Origin: Rhizobium sp. RU33A
GTDB taxonomy: Bacteria > Pseudomonadota > Alphaproteobacteria > Rhizobiales > Rhizobiaceae
Reading direction: 5' to 3'
Length of the DNA stretch: 64,000 nt
Assembly: GCF_900156055.1 (NCBI RefSeq)
Contig: NZ_FTMQ01000002.1
Span: forward strand, 744,001-808,000
Shown: in pieces, positions 17,949 to 27,011 of the stretch
How positions within the stretch are numbered: the stretch's first letter is position 1
Layout of the letters: each line of letters opens with the position of its first letter
Position numbers and translations under genes: made by a program
Notes under the pieces: generated by a model
Database searches by the model: none
What the model saw: the letters and a program-made list of their open reading frames with translations, nothing else
What the model was told of the DNA's origin: nothing

Positions 17949-18350
17949 TCAGCCCTTTGTCTTCGCCATGACCGTCTCGACTGGCAGGCCCCGATCGCGC
18001 CAGGCGGAAAAGCCGCCTTCGAGATGGCAGACGTTCTCCAGTCCCATCTCCAGTGCCGTCTTCGTCGCCAGCGCCGAGCGCCAGCCGCTGGCGCAGAAGA
18101 AAAGGAAGAGTGTGCCCTCGGCAAAGACGGGTTTGTGGTAGGGGCTCTCCGGGTCGATCCAGAATTCCAGCATACCGCGCGGGCAGGAAAAAGCCTCCGG
18201 GATCGTGCCTTCCCGTTCGCGCTCGCGCGGGTCGCGCAGATCGACGAAGACGACATTGCTCGCCGAATGCAGACGGGCTGCCTCCGACGCATCCACCGCC
18301 TCGACCAGTGCCTCCGCCTCCGCCAGCAAGTCCTTGTAGCCCTTCTTCAT
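17949..18350 (-). CDS. Rhodanese-like domain protein
   Basis: A 133-residue single rhodanese domain. VVFVDLRDPREREREGTIPE is the substrate-entry segment and the active-site loop reads FFCASGWRSALA with the catalytic Cys. The final GGFSAWRDRGLPVE is standard. Members carry or transfer persulfide sulfur. ATG 18350 was chosen for its AGAGG site. It is divergent from the DCC-family redox gene, suggesting a possible shared thiol theme. Confidence 0.88.
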   Translation of the reverse strand: MKKGYKDLLAEAEALVEAVDASEAARLHSASNVVFVDLRDPREREREGTIPEAFSCPRGMLEFWIDPESPYHKPVFAEGTLFLFFCASGWRSALATKTALEMGLENVCHLEGGFSAWRDRGLPVETVMAKTKG

Positions 18351-18490
18351 GTCGATCCTCTTGACCTCTTCCCGCCTGTTGCCAGATTCCGCCATCCTAA
18401 CGCTGTTGCAGCGTCTGTCACGATCTGCGTTACCGAGAATGACGGCTTGCCGCATTGTCGATGGTCCTAGAGGCGCCTAGATTGCCTCTC

Positions 18491-18901
18491 ATGGACACCA
18501 TACCCGCCGGCGGCCCAATCATCCTCTTCGATGCCGAATGCATCCTGTGTTCGGCCAACGCGCAATTCGTGCTTTCGCAAGATGGCGAGAAGCGGTTTCG
18601 TCTGGCTTCGATGCAGGGCGAGGTGGGTTCGGCGCTCTATCGCCGTTTCGGCATCGATCCTGGCAATCCGGACAGCATCATCGTGGTCGACGGCGAGCAT
18701 ATGCTGCGCGACAGCGATGCGGTGTTGTCGATCTATGCCGGCCTCGGCTGGCCATTGAAGGTCTTGTCCGTCTTTCGGCTTGTCCCCCGTTTTATCCGGG
18801 ACCCGCTCTACCTCTTGATCGCGCGCAATCGCTACCGGCTGTTCGGCAAGCGCGACAGTTGCTGGCTGCCGTCACCGGAGTATCGCGACCGGCTGCTGTA
18901 A
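18491..18901 (+). CDS. DCC-family thiol-disulfide oxidoreductase
   Basis: A 136-residue protein with the DCC hallmark D-x-x-C-x-x-C in FDAECILCSANAQF near the N-terminus, then DGEHMLRDSDAVLSI and a C-terminal RYRLFGKRDSCW. Such proteins are putative redox proteins of unknown substrate. The start is uncertain: ATG 18491 gives the usual short N-terminus, while ATG 18461 would add ten residues; neither has a strong ribosome site. Confidence 0.8.
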   Translation: MDTIPAGGPIILFDAECILCSANAQFVLSQDGEKRFRLASMQGEVGSALYRRFGIDPGNPDSIIVVDGEHMLRDSDAVLSIYAGLGWPLKVLSVFRLVPRFIRDPLYLLIARNRYRLFGKRDSCWLPSPEYRDRLL

Positions 18902-18953
18902 CGCTGGCGAAAACCGGGCGAAACTTTCCCCGTCTGTCGCCGTTGAGGGCTTC

Positions 18954-19631
18954 ATGAAACATGCAATCGTCACAGGCGGCGCCGGCCTTATCGGCGCAGA
19001 AGTTTGCACCGCTCTCCAGGCTTCCGGTTACGAGGTTGCCTCCTTCGATCTGAAGGAGGGGCCGGCCGGCATCCGGTCGGTTCGCTGTGATGTCTCGGAT
19101 GAGGCGGCCGTTGCGTCCGCTTTCGACCAACTCGGCTGGAAAAGCCTCGATCTGCTGGTCAACAATTCCGGGATTGCCAGTCCAGATCGAGGCTCTATCA
19201 CCTCTCTCTCGCTCGACGATTGGCGCACGGTTACAGACAGCCACCTGACGGCGGCTTTCCTGATGACGCGTGCCGCTGTGCCGCTGATGGGTGAGGGGGC
19301 CTCCATCATCAACATGCTGTCGACGCGTACCTTCATGTCGGGGAGGAATACGGAAGCCTATGCCGCCTCGAAAGGTGGTCTCTTCGGGCTGACCCATGCC
19401 CTTGCGATCAGTCTCGGCCCGAAGATCAGGGTCAATGGCATTGCGCCCGGCTGGATCTCGGGAGATGGCGACTTGCGGCCAGAAGATCACGCTCAACATC
19501 CAGCCGGCCGCGTCGGGCGACCGGAGGACGTCTCGAAAGCCGTCCTCTATCTCGCCGATGCCGGCTTCATGACCGGAGCGGTGCTGACGCTTGATGGTGG
19601 CATGACGCGGAAAATGATCTACGCCGATTGA
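18954..19631 (+). CDS. Short-chain dehydrogenase/reductase
   Basis: A 225-residue classical-type SDR. The dinucleotide motif is TGGAGLIG near residue 7, then NNSG, and the catalytic YAASKGG. The C-terminus has the VNGIAPGWI and TGAVLTLDGGMTRKM elements found in FabG-like enzymes. The substrate is unknown. The gap of 52 bases after the DCC gene allows a shared transcript. Confidence 0.88.
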   Translation: MKHAIVTGGAGLIGAEVCTALQASGYEVASFDLKEGPAGIRSVRCDVSDEAAVASAFDQLGWKSLDLLVNNSGIASPDRGSITSLSLDDWRTVTDSHLTAAFLMTRAAVPLMGEGASIINMLSTRTFMSGRNTEAYAASKGGLFGLTHALAISLGPKIRVNGIAPGWISGDGDLRPEDHAQHPAGRVGRPEDVSKAVLYLADAGFMTGAVLTLDGGMTRKMIYAD

Positions 19632-19747
19632 CGGGCGCCAATGCTGGAAAGGGCCGCTCAGCCTCGCAATAGCCTCGGCTGATGACCCTTGTCTCGGCGG
19701 TTTTGCGCGGGCTCAATTTCTCGTACTAGCCCGCGCCTGGCGCTCGA

Positions 19748-21001
19748 TCACGCCGCCAGTTGCAACCGCATCAGATCGCCATAGGCCGACACCAGCCGAT
19801 CGACATGCAGTTCTGCCTCTTGTGGGCCGAAGCTCAGGTGGCTGACGACGAAGTCGGAGTAGATCGCCACGGGCCTGTTCAGAATTCGAGGCATGTCGAC
19901 GGCCAGTGCCTTTTCGTCGCCTAGACGCCGGAAACCGAAGTGCTTCAGATCCTGCCCGAGCCATGAGATGAAGTTGATCGAAACCCGTTCCTTCACCTCC
20001 ACGACCGGTTGGACAAGTGGCATGCGCTTGTCCGGCGTCTGGAGGAAATAGTCGTGCAGGGCATTGGCACGGCTTCCGCTTTCCCAGAGGCTGCCGTTAA
20101 GGCCACCCGGCGGCATTTCGAAGTGGCCGACTTCGATGGGAAGAGAGCCGGACCGTTGCTGCCAGTGGGCGCATACACCGTTGTTGACGACGTTCGCCGA
20201 CACCAGGAAGGGGGTCGGATTGTCCCGGCGGAAGGCGATGAAATCGCTGAGGCGCTCCAGGTTCATGTAGACGATATCATCGTCACACTTCATGAAGATG
20301 GCGTCCTGGAACCGGTTCGCATGCTTCGAATAATAGGCGTAGGTGTGGTGGTAGGGGTATTTCTCGTTCCTCGGACCGATATAGCGACGGACCTTGTCGT
20401 TGACATTGAGGATCTCGAGGTCTGCACCCCAGCCTCCGCGGACCATCACATCGGCACCACTCGAGAGATCGATCTCGTTGATCGGACCGATCTTCATGCC
20501 ATTAACGGTCAGTACCGGATGGCCATTGCGGTCGATTGCCATGGCAACCGGGTTCGGGAGGCTGGGGGAAAGGATCCCCGGCGTGGAAACTTCGGCAATT
20601 CGCGGAGCCGTGTCACGATCGAAGGTCGCAAGTTCGGACCGGGCCAGTTTGCGAACCGCGCTCAGCTGGTTGTCCCAGCCGCCGACCACGAACTCGTAGA
20701 AGATGTTCGGATCGTTCTTCGGCAGCAGTGCCAGATGCAGATCGCCGCCGATACCCGCATCCATGCGGAACGGCGACAACGCGGTCACCTCGCCGGCCGG
20801 GTTGTATGGGGTGTCCGGATGCATGAAGCGCGCGGGGCCGAAGTTCTCGGAGACCCAGAGACGATCCTCTTCGGAACGGGTGAAGTCCCAAACGTGCCAC
20901 TCATCGATGATCCCGGCAGAAAGCGCTGCCTTCACATAATTCGTGAGGATTTCCATCCGATTGCGTCGGCCTGCGAAGGTGATCAGTATAATGGGCGCCA
21001 T
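19748..21001 (-). CDS. Putative glycosyltransferase with DDD motif
   Basis: A 417-residue soluble protein, not assigned to a named family by eye. ILITFAGRRNRMEILTNYV at the start, then HVWDFTRSEED, and the core FMKCDDDIVYMNLERLSDFI resemble the nucleotide-sugar and DxD metal sites of beta-galactosyltransferase-like GT-A enzymes. A later SINFISWLGQDLKHFG is compatible with the acceptor side. ATG 21001 is preceded by GGTGGA. The idea of glycan synthesis is inference; no sugar operon is adjacent. Confidence 0.6.
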   Translation of the reverse strand: MAPIILITFAGRRNRMEILTNYVKAALSAGIIDEWHVWDFTRSEEDRLWVSENFGPARFMHPDTPYNPAGEVTALSPFRMDAGIGGDLHLALLPKNDPNIFYEFVVGGWDNQLSAVRKLARSELATFDRDTAPRIAEVSTPGILSPSLPNPVAMAIDRNGHPVLTVNGMKIGPINEIDLSSGADVMVRGGWGADLEILNVNDKVRRYIGPRNEKYPYHHTYAYYSKHANRFQDAIFMKCDDDIVYMNLERLSDFIAFRRDNPTPFLVSANVVNNGVCAHWQQRSGSLPIEVGHFEMPPGGLNGSLWESGSRANALHDYFLQTPDKRMPLVQPVVEVKERVSINFISWLGQDLKHFGFRRLGDEKALAVDMPRILNRPVAIYSDFVVSHLSFGPQEAELHVDRLVSAYGDLMRLQLAA

Positions 21002-21199
21002 GAAAGTTCCACCGGGTTGAGTTGACCACTCCTTGCAGCCGAACATTGAGCGAAGCTTTCCAGCACAGCTGCCGCACGAGGCTTGATCGAGGATATCAGA
21101 CTATAAATCGCCACGATCATGCGCTGTCCAAGTATCGGGACTTCGCAGCCGCAGTCGTTCGAATCGTTGCTCTACTTACCCATCTCTGCTGGCCAATAA

Positions 21200-21227
21200 A
21201 AAAGGCGACCCTCGCGGGCCGCCTTTT
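21200..21227 (-). terminator. Terminator of the branched-chain binding-protein gene
   Basis: AAAAGGCG (21200-21207) and CGCCTTTT (21220-21227) form a stem closed by a GC-rich loop, followed on the minus strand by a run of T from the A-tract at 21198-21203. It sits 20 bases past the stop of the ABC substrate-binding gene. Confidence 0.75.
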
Positions 21228-21249
21228 CGATGTCTCGGAACGCGTCAGC

Positions 21250-22356
21250 TTATTCGGCAGCAACCGTCTTGCCGGCTTCCCATTTGTAGACAGCGAAGCT
21301 CTGCGAGGTGAGGTCGCCGGTCTCGCCGTAGGTCAGCTTGCCGATGGCGGTCGGGATTTCCGAGCCGTCCTTCAGTGCTGCGGCCACAGCTTCCGCGTCG
21401 TCGGTGCTGCCAGCTTTGGCGATGCCGGCGGCGATGACTTCGACGGCGGCATAGGTGTTGAGCGTGAAGGCTTCGGCAGGAATGGACTTCGCGGCGAGTG
21501 CGTCGACGGCAGCCTTGCTGTCGTCCGACTTCAGCGCGTTGGCGGCATTGGTGAAGATCGTGCCTTCGGCAGCGTCGCCGCCGATGGTGACGAATTCGTT
21601 GTTCGACAGGCCATCACCGGCGATCAACTGGGCGGAAAGACCCGCATCCTTCATCTGGCGGACCATCAGGCCGGCTTCCGGGTGGTAGCCGCCGAAGTAG
21701 ATAACCTCGACGCCTTCGGCCTTCAGACGGGTGATGAGCGCGCCGAAATCCTTTTCGCCTGCGGTCAGCGAATCCTTGAAGACTTCCGTGACGCCGCCGG
21801 CGTTGAGGGCTGCCTGGAAGGCATCGGCGAGACCCTTGCCATACTGGCCCTTGTCATCGAGGATGGCGATCTTCTTGTCCTTGTATGCACCGAGAACGAG
21901 CTTGGCGGCGACATCAGCCTGCTGGTCGTCACGGCCGCAGGTGCGAAGCACCGTGGTCAGGCCGCGGGCGGTCAGGTCAGGTGCGGTCGCGGTCGGGGTG
22001 ACCATGAGCACGCCGTTTTCGGCAAGAACGCTGGAAGCGGGAACGGCGACGCCAGAGGTGACCGGACCGACGACGAAACGAACGCCTTCACCGATCAGCT
22101 GGTTTGCGGCGGAGACGCCCTGCTTCGGCTCGCCGGCATCGTCAGCGATCTTCAGGGTCACCTGTTCGCCGTTGATGCCGCCCTTTTTGTTAATTTCCTC
22201 GACGGCGGTTTCGGCGCCGTTCTTGATCTGCGCGCCAACGGCGGCGAGTGGGCCGGTCAGCGGCGCCATCAGGCCGAGCACGATTTCGGCACGGGCAGCG
22301 GGGGCGCTGGCAATCAGCGCGGCCAAGGCTGCGCTTGCGAAGAGTTGAAATTTCAT
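21250..22356 (-). CDS. Branched-chain amino acid ABC transporter substrate-binding protein
   Basis: A 368-residue periplasmic binding protein of the LivK/LivJ type. It has a signal peptide ([23 protein letters not shown]) then [38 protein letters not shown] and [13 protein letters not shown], the usual ligand-side elements. It probably binds leucine, isoleucine, valine or related amino acids. No permease or ATPase gene is next to it, so it must work with a transporter encoded elsewhere. Confidence 0.9.
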   Translation of the reverse strand: MKFQLFASAALAALIASAPAARAEIVLGLMAPLTGPLAAVGAQIKNGAETAVEEINKKGGINGEQVTLKIADDAGEPKQGVSAANQLIGEGVRFVVGPVTSGVAVPASSVLAENGVLMVTPTATAPDLTARGLTTVLRTCGRDDQQADVAAKLVLGAYKDKKIAILDDKGQYGKGLADAFQAALNAGGVTEVFKDSLTAGEKDFGALITRLKAEGVEVIYFGGYHPEAGLMVRQMKDAGLSAQLIAGDGLSNNEFVTIGGDAAEGTIFTNAANALKSDDSKAAVDALAAKSIPAEAFTLNTYAAVEVIAAGIAKAGSTDDAEAVAAALKDGSEIPTAIGKLTYGETGDLTSQSFAVYKWEAGKTVAAE

Positions 22357-22537
22357 GTCCTGCTCCTTGGGTCGGCGCGACCGATCTGTGTCGGTTTGGG
22401 CGCCATTCGGGTTCTTTTGTTGCTCCCCGTGATCGCTTTAGACAAAAACGACGAGCAGCAAAAGAGCCGATGCCGTGGTGTGCGGTCACGCCACAGCTTT
22501 GTCGGGGCAGACTATGGCCTGCGGTACAGGCCTGTCT

Positions 22538-22807
22538 TCAGACGGTCAGAATACGGCCACCGACGCCGTCTTCGGCTTCGAAGCCGGCCTTGGCGGCGGC
22601 GGCGTCCTGTTCCTTGCGCAAGGCAAGTTCGGCCATGGCGATCTGTTGAAGTTCGAAGAGATCATTGCTGATCTGTGCCCGGCGAGCGGCAAGGCGGGCT
22701 TCGTCTGCGCGCGCTGCGGCGATCGCCTCCGGTTCCGGAACTGCCCTTGCGGGTGAATTTGCGAGGGAAATGTCTTTACCGAACATGCGCTTGAAGAGGT
22801 CGACCAC
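22538..22807 (-). CDS. Small hypothetical protein with helical Ala/Glu-rich body
   Basis: An 89-residue protein starting VDLFKRMFGKDISLA at GTG 22807, which follows a near-perfect GGAGG ribosome site by six bases. The body (AAARADEARLAARRAQI, then LQQIAMAELALRKEQDA) should form a long amphipathic helix or coiled coil. No family was recognised. It is a single gene flanked by reverse-oriented neighbours. Confidence 0.6.
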   Translation of the reverse strand: MVDLFKRMFGKDISLANSPARAVPEPEAIAAARADEARLAARRAQISNDLFELQQIAMAELALRKEQDAAAAKAGFEAEDGVGGRILTV

Positions 22808-23009
22808 GGATTTCCTCCAGGGACCAGATCCGCTTGCGGCCTTCGCGACGTGATGTCGGTGGTGACGATTGCGGATGTGCTGAACTCGTCGCCCGAGCCT
22901 TTCGCGATCATCTGCGCCAGGATCGAACGTGCGATTCTCAAGAAGATACGGGATGGTGCGACAGGCGACAAGCGCGAGCGAATCCGATGGTCAGCTTCGC
23001 GCAAGCTAT

Positions 23010-23034
23010 AAAAAAGCGGCCACGCGGGCCGCTT
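23010..23034 (-). terminator. Terminator of the aminotransferase gene
   Basis: AAGCGGCC (23014-23021) pairs with GGCCGCTT (23027-23034) around an ACGCG loop; on the minus strand the stem is followed by T residues. It lies 27 bases beyond the class III aminotransferase stop. Confidence 0.75.
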
Positions 23035-23061
23035 CCTTGCATCTGTTTCCGAGCGCTGGGC

Positions 23062-24390
23062 TCAGATGTTGTTCATCAGCACCTTGCGGAGCTTGTCGAA
23101 GAGTTCGTCGATCTCTTCGTGGGTGATGATCAGCGGCGGCGACAGCGCGATGATGTCGCCGGTCGTGCGGATCAGCAGGCCGTCATTGTAAGCGTTGAGG
23201 AAGGCGTTGAAGGCGCGCTTCGTCGGCTCGCCATCGATCGGCTTCAGCTCGATTGCACCGATCAGGCCGAGATTGCGGATGTCGATGACATTCGGGCAAT
23301 CCCGGAGAGAATGCAGCTTCTCTTCCCAGTAGGGCGCGATCTCGGCCGCACGGGTCAAGAGGTTCTCGTCCCGATAGGTGTCGAGGGTTCCCAGTGCTGC
23401 GGCCGAGGCGATTGGGTTGCCGGAATAGGTGTAGCCATGGAAGAACTCGATCATGTGCTCGGGTCCCTGCATGAAGGCGTCATGGATCTCGGCGGTGACG
23501 AAGACCGCGCCCATCGGGATGACGCCGTTGGTCAGGCCCTTGGCGGTGACCATGATGTCGGGCTTTACGTCGAAATACTGCGAAGCGAAGGGCGCGCCGA
23601 GGCGGCCGAAACCGGTGATGACTTCATCGAAGATCAACAGGATGCCGTGCTTGGTGCAGATCTCGCGCAGACGCTGCAGATAGCCCTTCGGCGGGATCAG
23701 CACGCCGGTGGAGCCGGAGACCGGCTCGACGATGACGGCCGCGATCGTCGAGGCGTCATGCAGGGTGACGATGCGCTCCAGCTCGTCGGCGAGGTCGCCG
23801 CCATGCTCCGGCATGCCCTTGGTGAAGGCGTTCTTCGCCGGCAGATGGGTGTGCGGCATGTGGTCGACGCCTGTCAGCAGCGTGCCGAACATCTTGCGGT
23901 TGGAGACGATGCCGCCGACCGAAATGCCGCCGAAATTCACGCCGTGATAGCCACGCTCGCGACCGATCAGGCGGGTGCGCGATCCCTGTCCCTTCACGCG
24001 CTGGTAAGCGAGGGCCACCTTCAGCGCTGTTTCCACCGATTCCGAGCCGGAATTGGTGTAGAGCACATGCGCCATGTTGTCCGGAGCGATGTCGATCAGG
24101 CGATTGGCCAGTTCAAAAGCCTTAGGGTGGCCGAGCTGGAAGGCCGGGGCATAGTCGAGTTCGCCGGCCTGCTCGCGGATCGCTTCGGTAATCAGCGGAC
24201 GGCAGTGGCCGGCGTTCACACACCAGAGGCCCGCGGTGCCGTCGAGCACCTGGCGGCCGTCATGGGTGGTGTAGTGCATGTCCTTGGCGCCGACGAAGAG
24301 GCGCGGCTCCTTCTTGTACTGTCGGTTCGCGGTGAACGGCATCCAGAAGGCGCGCAGGTCGTTCGGCGTGGAATTTAGGCGGTTAGACAT
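23062..24390 (-). CDS. Class III aminotransferase (omega-amino acid:pyruvate type)
   Basis: A 442-residue PLP enzyme. Landmarks are DGTAGLWCVNAGH, YTNSGSESVETALK (phosphate-binding), GYHGVNFGGISVGG, LIFDEVITGFGR and the PLP lysine Lys284 in TAKGLTNGV. The overall pattern, especially the start NDLRAFWMPFTANRQY, is that of beta-alanine/omega-amino acid:pyruvate aminotransferases, which move an amino group from omega-amino acids to pyruvate. ATG 24390 has GGAG upstream; longer in-frame starts at 24447 lack a site. Confidence 0.92.
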   Translation of the reverse strand: MSNRLNSTPNDLRAFWMPFTANRQYKKEPRLFVGAKDMHYTTHDGRQVLDGTAGLWCVNAGHCRPLITEAIREQAGELDYAPAFQLGHPKAFELANRLIDIAPDNMAHVLYTNSGSESVETALKVALAYQRVKGQGSRTRLIGRERGYHGVNFGGISVGGIVSNRKMFGTLLTGVDHMPHTHLPAKNAFTKGMPEHGGDLADELERIVTLHDASTIAAVIVEPVSGSTGVLIPPKGYLQRLREICTKHGILLIFDEVITGFGRLGAPFASQYFDVKPDIMVTAKGLTNGVIPMGAVFVTAEIHDAFMQGPEHMIEFFHGYTYSGNPIASAAALGTLDTYRDENLLTRAAEIAPYWEEKLHSLRDCPNVIDIRNLGLIGAIELKPIDGEPTKRAFNAFLNAYNDGLLIRTTGDIIALSPPLIITHEEIDELFDKLRKVLMNNI

Positions 24391-24742
24391 CGTGTTCTCC
24401 ATGGCCCTTTGGTCGCGGGCGGCCATTCTCCCTGATGTCGGCTGCAAGGGCCGAAATCCGTTGATTGCACCGTCACGTTATCAGGGCGCAAGGCATGGTC
24501 AAGACACCGGCAGGGGCGCATCAACAATGGTCATGGATCGCTGAAATCGGGTGATGGAAACGCGAAGCGTCGACCATCCGCTGCCTACGAAGGCGCGTGC
24601 TCGGGCAGCGAAACAGAAAAGCCCCGGCGGCGGTACCGTCCGGGGCTTTGAAACGTCTAATGCCAGAGGCGCTATCCGCGCGAACGGATGTCTTTTCGAT
24701 CTTCTCCCACCGTCGACCGGTGTGCTTCTGGCAGCGCTGTCA
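24391..24742. other. Non-coding gap between nolR and aminotransferase genes
   Basis: This 352-base stretch holds the 5' region of the aminotransferase gene and one clear hairpin (24618-24649). No convincing coding frame was seen on either strand, and no known regulatory box was recognised. Confidence 0.6.
24618..24649 (-). terminator. Terminator-like hairpin after the NolR-type gene
   Basis: AAAGCCCCGG (24618-24627) is complementary to CCGGGGCTTT (24640-24649), a 10-pair stem. On the minus strand it is followed by TCTGTTTC. It lies about 95 bases past the nolR stop. Confidence 0.75.
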
Positions 24743-25060
24743 TCAAGCGGCGGTCTTGGCTGCTGCCGGAGGGCAATAGATGCTTTCGAGCGTTGCGAGG
24801 ACCTTGATCACGGATTCCGAGGTCGAGGAATAATAGATCGTCTGTGCGTCGCGACGTGTCTTGACCAGCTTCTGTGCGCGAAGCTTGGAAAGGTGCTGCG
24901 ACAGAGCCGACTGGCTCAGACCGACCTGGGTCGCCAGAACACCGACAGGAACCTCACCTTCGACAAGGCTGCAGAGGATCATCAGTCGCTTCGGGTTTGC
25001 CATGGCGGACAGCAAGCCTGCTGCAACGTTCGATTGTTCAGACAAAGCTTTCGTTTTCAT
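24743..25060 (-). CDS. nolR: ArsR-family winged-helix regulator, NolR type
   Basis: A 105-residue regulator closely patterned on rhizobial NolR: AAGLLSAMANPKRLMIL, then VGLSQSALSQHLSKLRAQ as recognition helix, and TRRDAQTIYYSS. It lacks the long N- and C-terminal tails of S. meliloti NolR. There is no metal-site Cys pair in the recognition helix, so metal sensing is unlikely. NolR represses nod genes and many growth-phase genes and controls its own promoter. Sites fitting the published NolR consensus lie upstream (25160-25213). Confidence 0.85.
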   Translation of the reverse strand: MKTKALSEQSNVAAGLLSAMANPKRLMILCSLVEGEVPVGVLATQVGLSQSALSQHLSKLRAQKLVKTRRDAQTIYYSSTSESVIKVLATLESIYCPPAAAKTAA

Positions 25061-25159
25061 CTCAGTTCAACTTTCCTTGGTCGAGCGCCCTTGGGGGGAG
25101 TGGCAGTCGTTGAAAATCCATCACTTAATTGGAGGCTAAACTCTACCAGCATCATCAAA

Positions 25160-25213
25160 ATTGTATATGCCTAAATTTAAGGTACTGCGTATACTGATTT
25201 AGGTAACTCTAAT
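25160..25213. promoter_or_regulatory. Two candidate NolR boxes upstream of nolR
   Basis: The published consensus is (A/T)TTAG-N9-A(T/A). On the minus strand TTTAG-N9-AT occurs at 25160-25175. At 25198-25213 TTTAG-N9-AT reads forward, and ATTAG-N9-AA reads on the other strand, so this site is double. The first is about 100 bases upstream of the nolR start; both lie at or inside the 3' end of the preceding hugZ-like gene. Autoregulation is inferred. Confidence 0.5.
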
Positions 25214-25923
25214 AGCAGATGCTGGACGTCTGCGATCGGCGTCTCAAATTCGTGCCGAATTAGTAAGTCCTTGAAAACTATATCCATTCCATGGGAATCG
25301 ATTGCGGCAATGCGCCAGTCTCCCTCGGATGCACCATGAATTTTCATGGCAATGCGCATTGCGAGATCCGGATGCCGCCCCCCTAATTCTCGCAGTAAGG
25401 CAGCCTCACATTCAAACAAATCATCTGTGATTTGCGGGATGAGGAAATCTTTGCTGCTCAAATGATAGGCACGGCCGAAACCGCCGTTGAGGCTCGCCCG
25501 TTCGGGGCGCAGACGGAAGAAGCGAAAGTCGGGAAAGTCGATGTAAAGCTGCGATTTCGCATGGCGGGCGAGGAAGCGGCTGCGCAGTCTCTGGTGCGTG
25601 TTGCCGTCGCGCTCGACGGTTTCGGCCGTGCATTGCAGCGTCAGGCGCGGATGGGCAAGCGGATCGCCCTTGCCCGGTTCGCCTGTCAGAAGCGAGGCGC
25701 GGGGATCGGCGAGCAGGGCCGTCGTGTGGGCCGATAGGCCGGAGACGAGAATCACGGGCGCGCCGTCGCTGTCCATGCCGAGCAGCACGCGGCTGACGAA
25801 GGGAAAGCCAGTTTCCGGATCGATCACGCCGATGGCCGCGAACCGCGCCCCGCGCAGCAGAATGCGCGCCTGGCGGCGCGCATTGTCGTCGGTATCCCGG
25901 ATAACCTGGGGCTTGTCGTTCAT
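25177..25923 (-). CDS. HugZ-like / PNPOx-fold protein
   Basis: A 248-residue protein with a split-barrel flavin-type domain: ARILLRGARFAAIGVI, VSRVLLGMDSDGAPVILVSGL, ALLADPRASLLTGEPG, then a C-terminal DUF2470-like part with CEAALLRELGGRHPDLAMRI and IDSHGMDIVF. This is the architecture of HugZ-type haem-utilisation oxygenases, so haem-related or flavin chemistry is plausible. ATG 25923 has GGAGACG upstream. It starts 44 bases after choV in the same orientation and may be read from the cho operon. Confidence 0.75.
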   Translation of the reverse strand: MNDKPQVIRDTDDNARRQARILLRGARFAAIGVIDPETGFPFVSRVLLGMDSDGAPVILVSGLSAHTTALLADPRASLLTGEPGKGDPLAHPRLTLQCTAETVERDGNTHQRLRSRFLARHAKSQLYIDFPDFRFFRLRPERASLNGGFGRAYHLSSKDFLIPQITDDLFECEAALLRELGGRHPDLAMRIAMKIHGASEGDWRIAAIDSHGMDIVFKDLLIRHEFETPIADVQHLLLELPKSVYAVP

Positions 25924-25967
25924 TGCCGTCTCCCGCATGCGCCTGTCATCGATGCGGGTCAGGGCCA

Positions 25968-27011
25968 TCACGCCTTGCGACGATGTTTCGTCAGCCCGCT
26001 CACCACATCTTGAGCGTCGATCGTGCCGATGACGACGCCGTTGTCAACGACCCCAATCGTGCCAGGTTGACGCGACAGGGCATCGAGGATGTCGACGAGC
26101 GGTGTTGCCGGCGCCGTGGTGCCGGTCACCTGGTGCTGCTCGCCGGTCACGCCTGAGCGCATCACGTCCGAGGCGATCAGCATGTTGATCGGGTTCATGT
26201 TCTGCACGAAATCAGCGACATACTGGTTAGTCGGGTTCTGCACGATCTGCTGCGGCGTGCCGCACTGGATAATCCGCCCGCCCTCCATGATGGCGATTCG
26301 GTTGCCTATCCGAAACGCCTCGTCGAGATCGTGGCTGACAAAGAGAATGGTCTTCTTCAGCCGTGCCTGAAATTCGAGGAGCTCGTCCTGGAGACGGGTG
26401 CGGATCAGCGGGTCGAGCGCCGAGAAGGGCTCGTCCATCAGAAGGATCGGGGCCCCGGTCGCGAAGGCGCGAGCGAGACCGACGCGCTGCTGCATGCCGC
26501 CGGAGAGTTCGTTGACCTTCCGGTCGGCCCATGTCGAGAGGTTGACGAGCTCGAGCTGAGTCGCGACGCGTTCCTTACGTTCCGCTTCGGCTACGCCGGC
26601 CAGTTCGAGACCGAAGCCGACATTCTCTGCCACCGTGCGCCAGGGCAGGAGGCCGAACTGCTGGAAGACCATGGAGACGGTGTGCATGCGCAGATCGCGC
26701 AGCACCTGGGCCGATGACTTGTAGGGATCGACATAGCCTGTTTCCGTGCGAACGCTGACACTGCCGCGCACGACGGGCGCGAGGGCGTTGACTGCACGCA
26801 AAAGGGTGGACTTACCCGAACCGGAGAGGCCCATCAGGACGAGGATCTCGCCTTCCTTGACCGCCAGCGAGGCACCGGCGACGCCGAGAACCAGACCGGT
26901 GGTGGCGCCTATCTCGTCGCGGGTCTTGCCCTCGTCGACGAGCTTGAGGGCGCGTTCGGGCTCGTTCCCGAAGACGATGTCGACATTGTCGAAGATTACG
27001 GCGTCGGTCAT
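25968..27011 (-). CDS. choV: Choline ABC transporter ATP-binding protein
   Basis: A 347-residue ATPase. The Walker A is in LMGLSGSGKSTLLRAV, the signature LSGGMQQRVGLARA and Walker B ILLMDEP. The C-terminus VVDNGVVIGTIDAQDVVSGL looks like a single CBS-type regulatory element, as in glycine-betaine/choline ATPases. Its ATG overlaps the choW stop by 4 bases (ATGA), showing translational coupling. It drives the choXWV uptake system. Confidence 0.92.
   Translation of the reverse strand: MTDAVIFDNVDIVFGNEPERALKLVDEGKTRDEIGATTGLVLGVAGASLAVKEGEILVLMGLSGSGKSTLLRAVNALAPVVRGSVSVRTETGYVDPYKSSAQVLRDLRMHTVSMVFQQFGLLPWRTVAENVGFGLELAGVAEAERKERVATQLELVNLSTWADRKVNELSGGMQQRVGLARAFATGAPILLMDEPFSALDPLIRTRLQDELLEFQARLKKTILFVSHDLDEAFRIGNRIAIMEGGRIIQCGTPQQIVQNPTNQYVADFVQNMNPINMLIASDVMRSGVTGEQHQVTGTTAPATPLVDILDALSRQPGTIGVVDNGVVIGTIDAQDVVSGLTKHRRKA

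Noticed and set aside
21022-22671. 549-codon frame antisense to the branched-chain binding protein
   Set aside because: It crosses a signal-peptide gene, its promoter and terminator, and shows no domain.
22834-24378. 514-codon frame antisense to the class III aminotransferase
   Set aside because: It mirrors codons of a well-supported PLP enzyme and shows no motif of its own.
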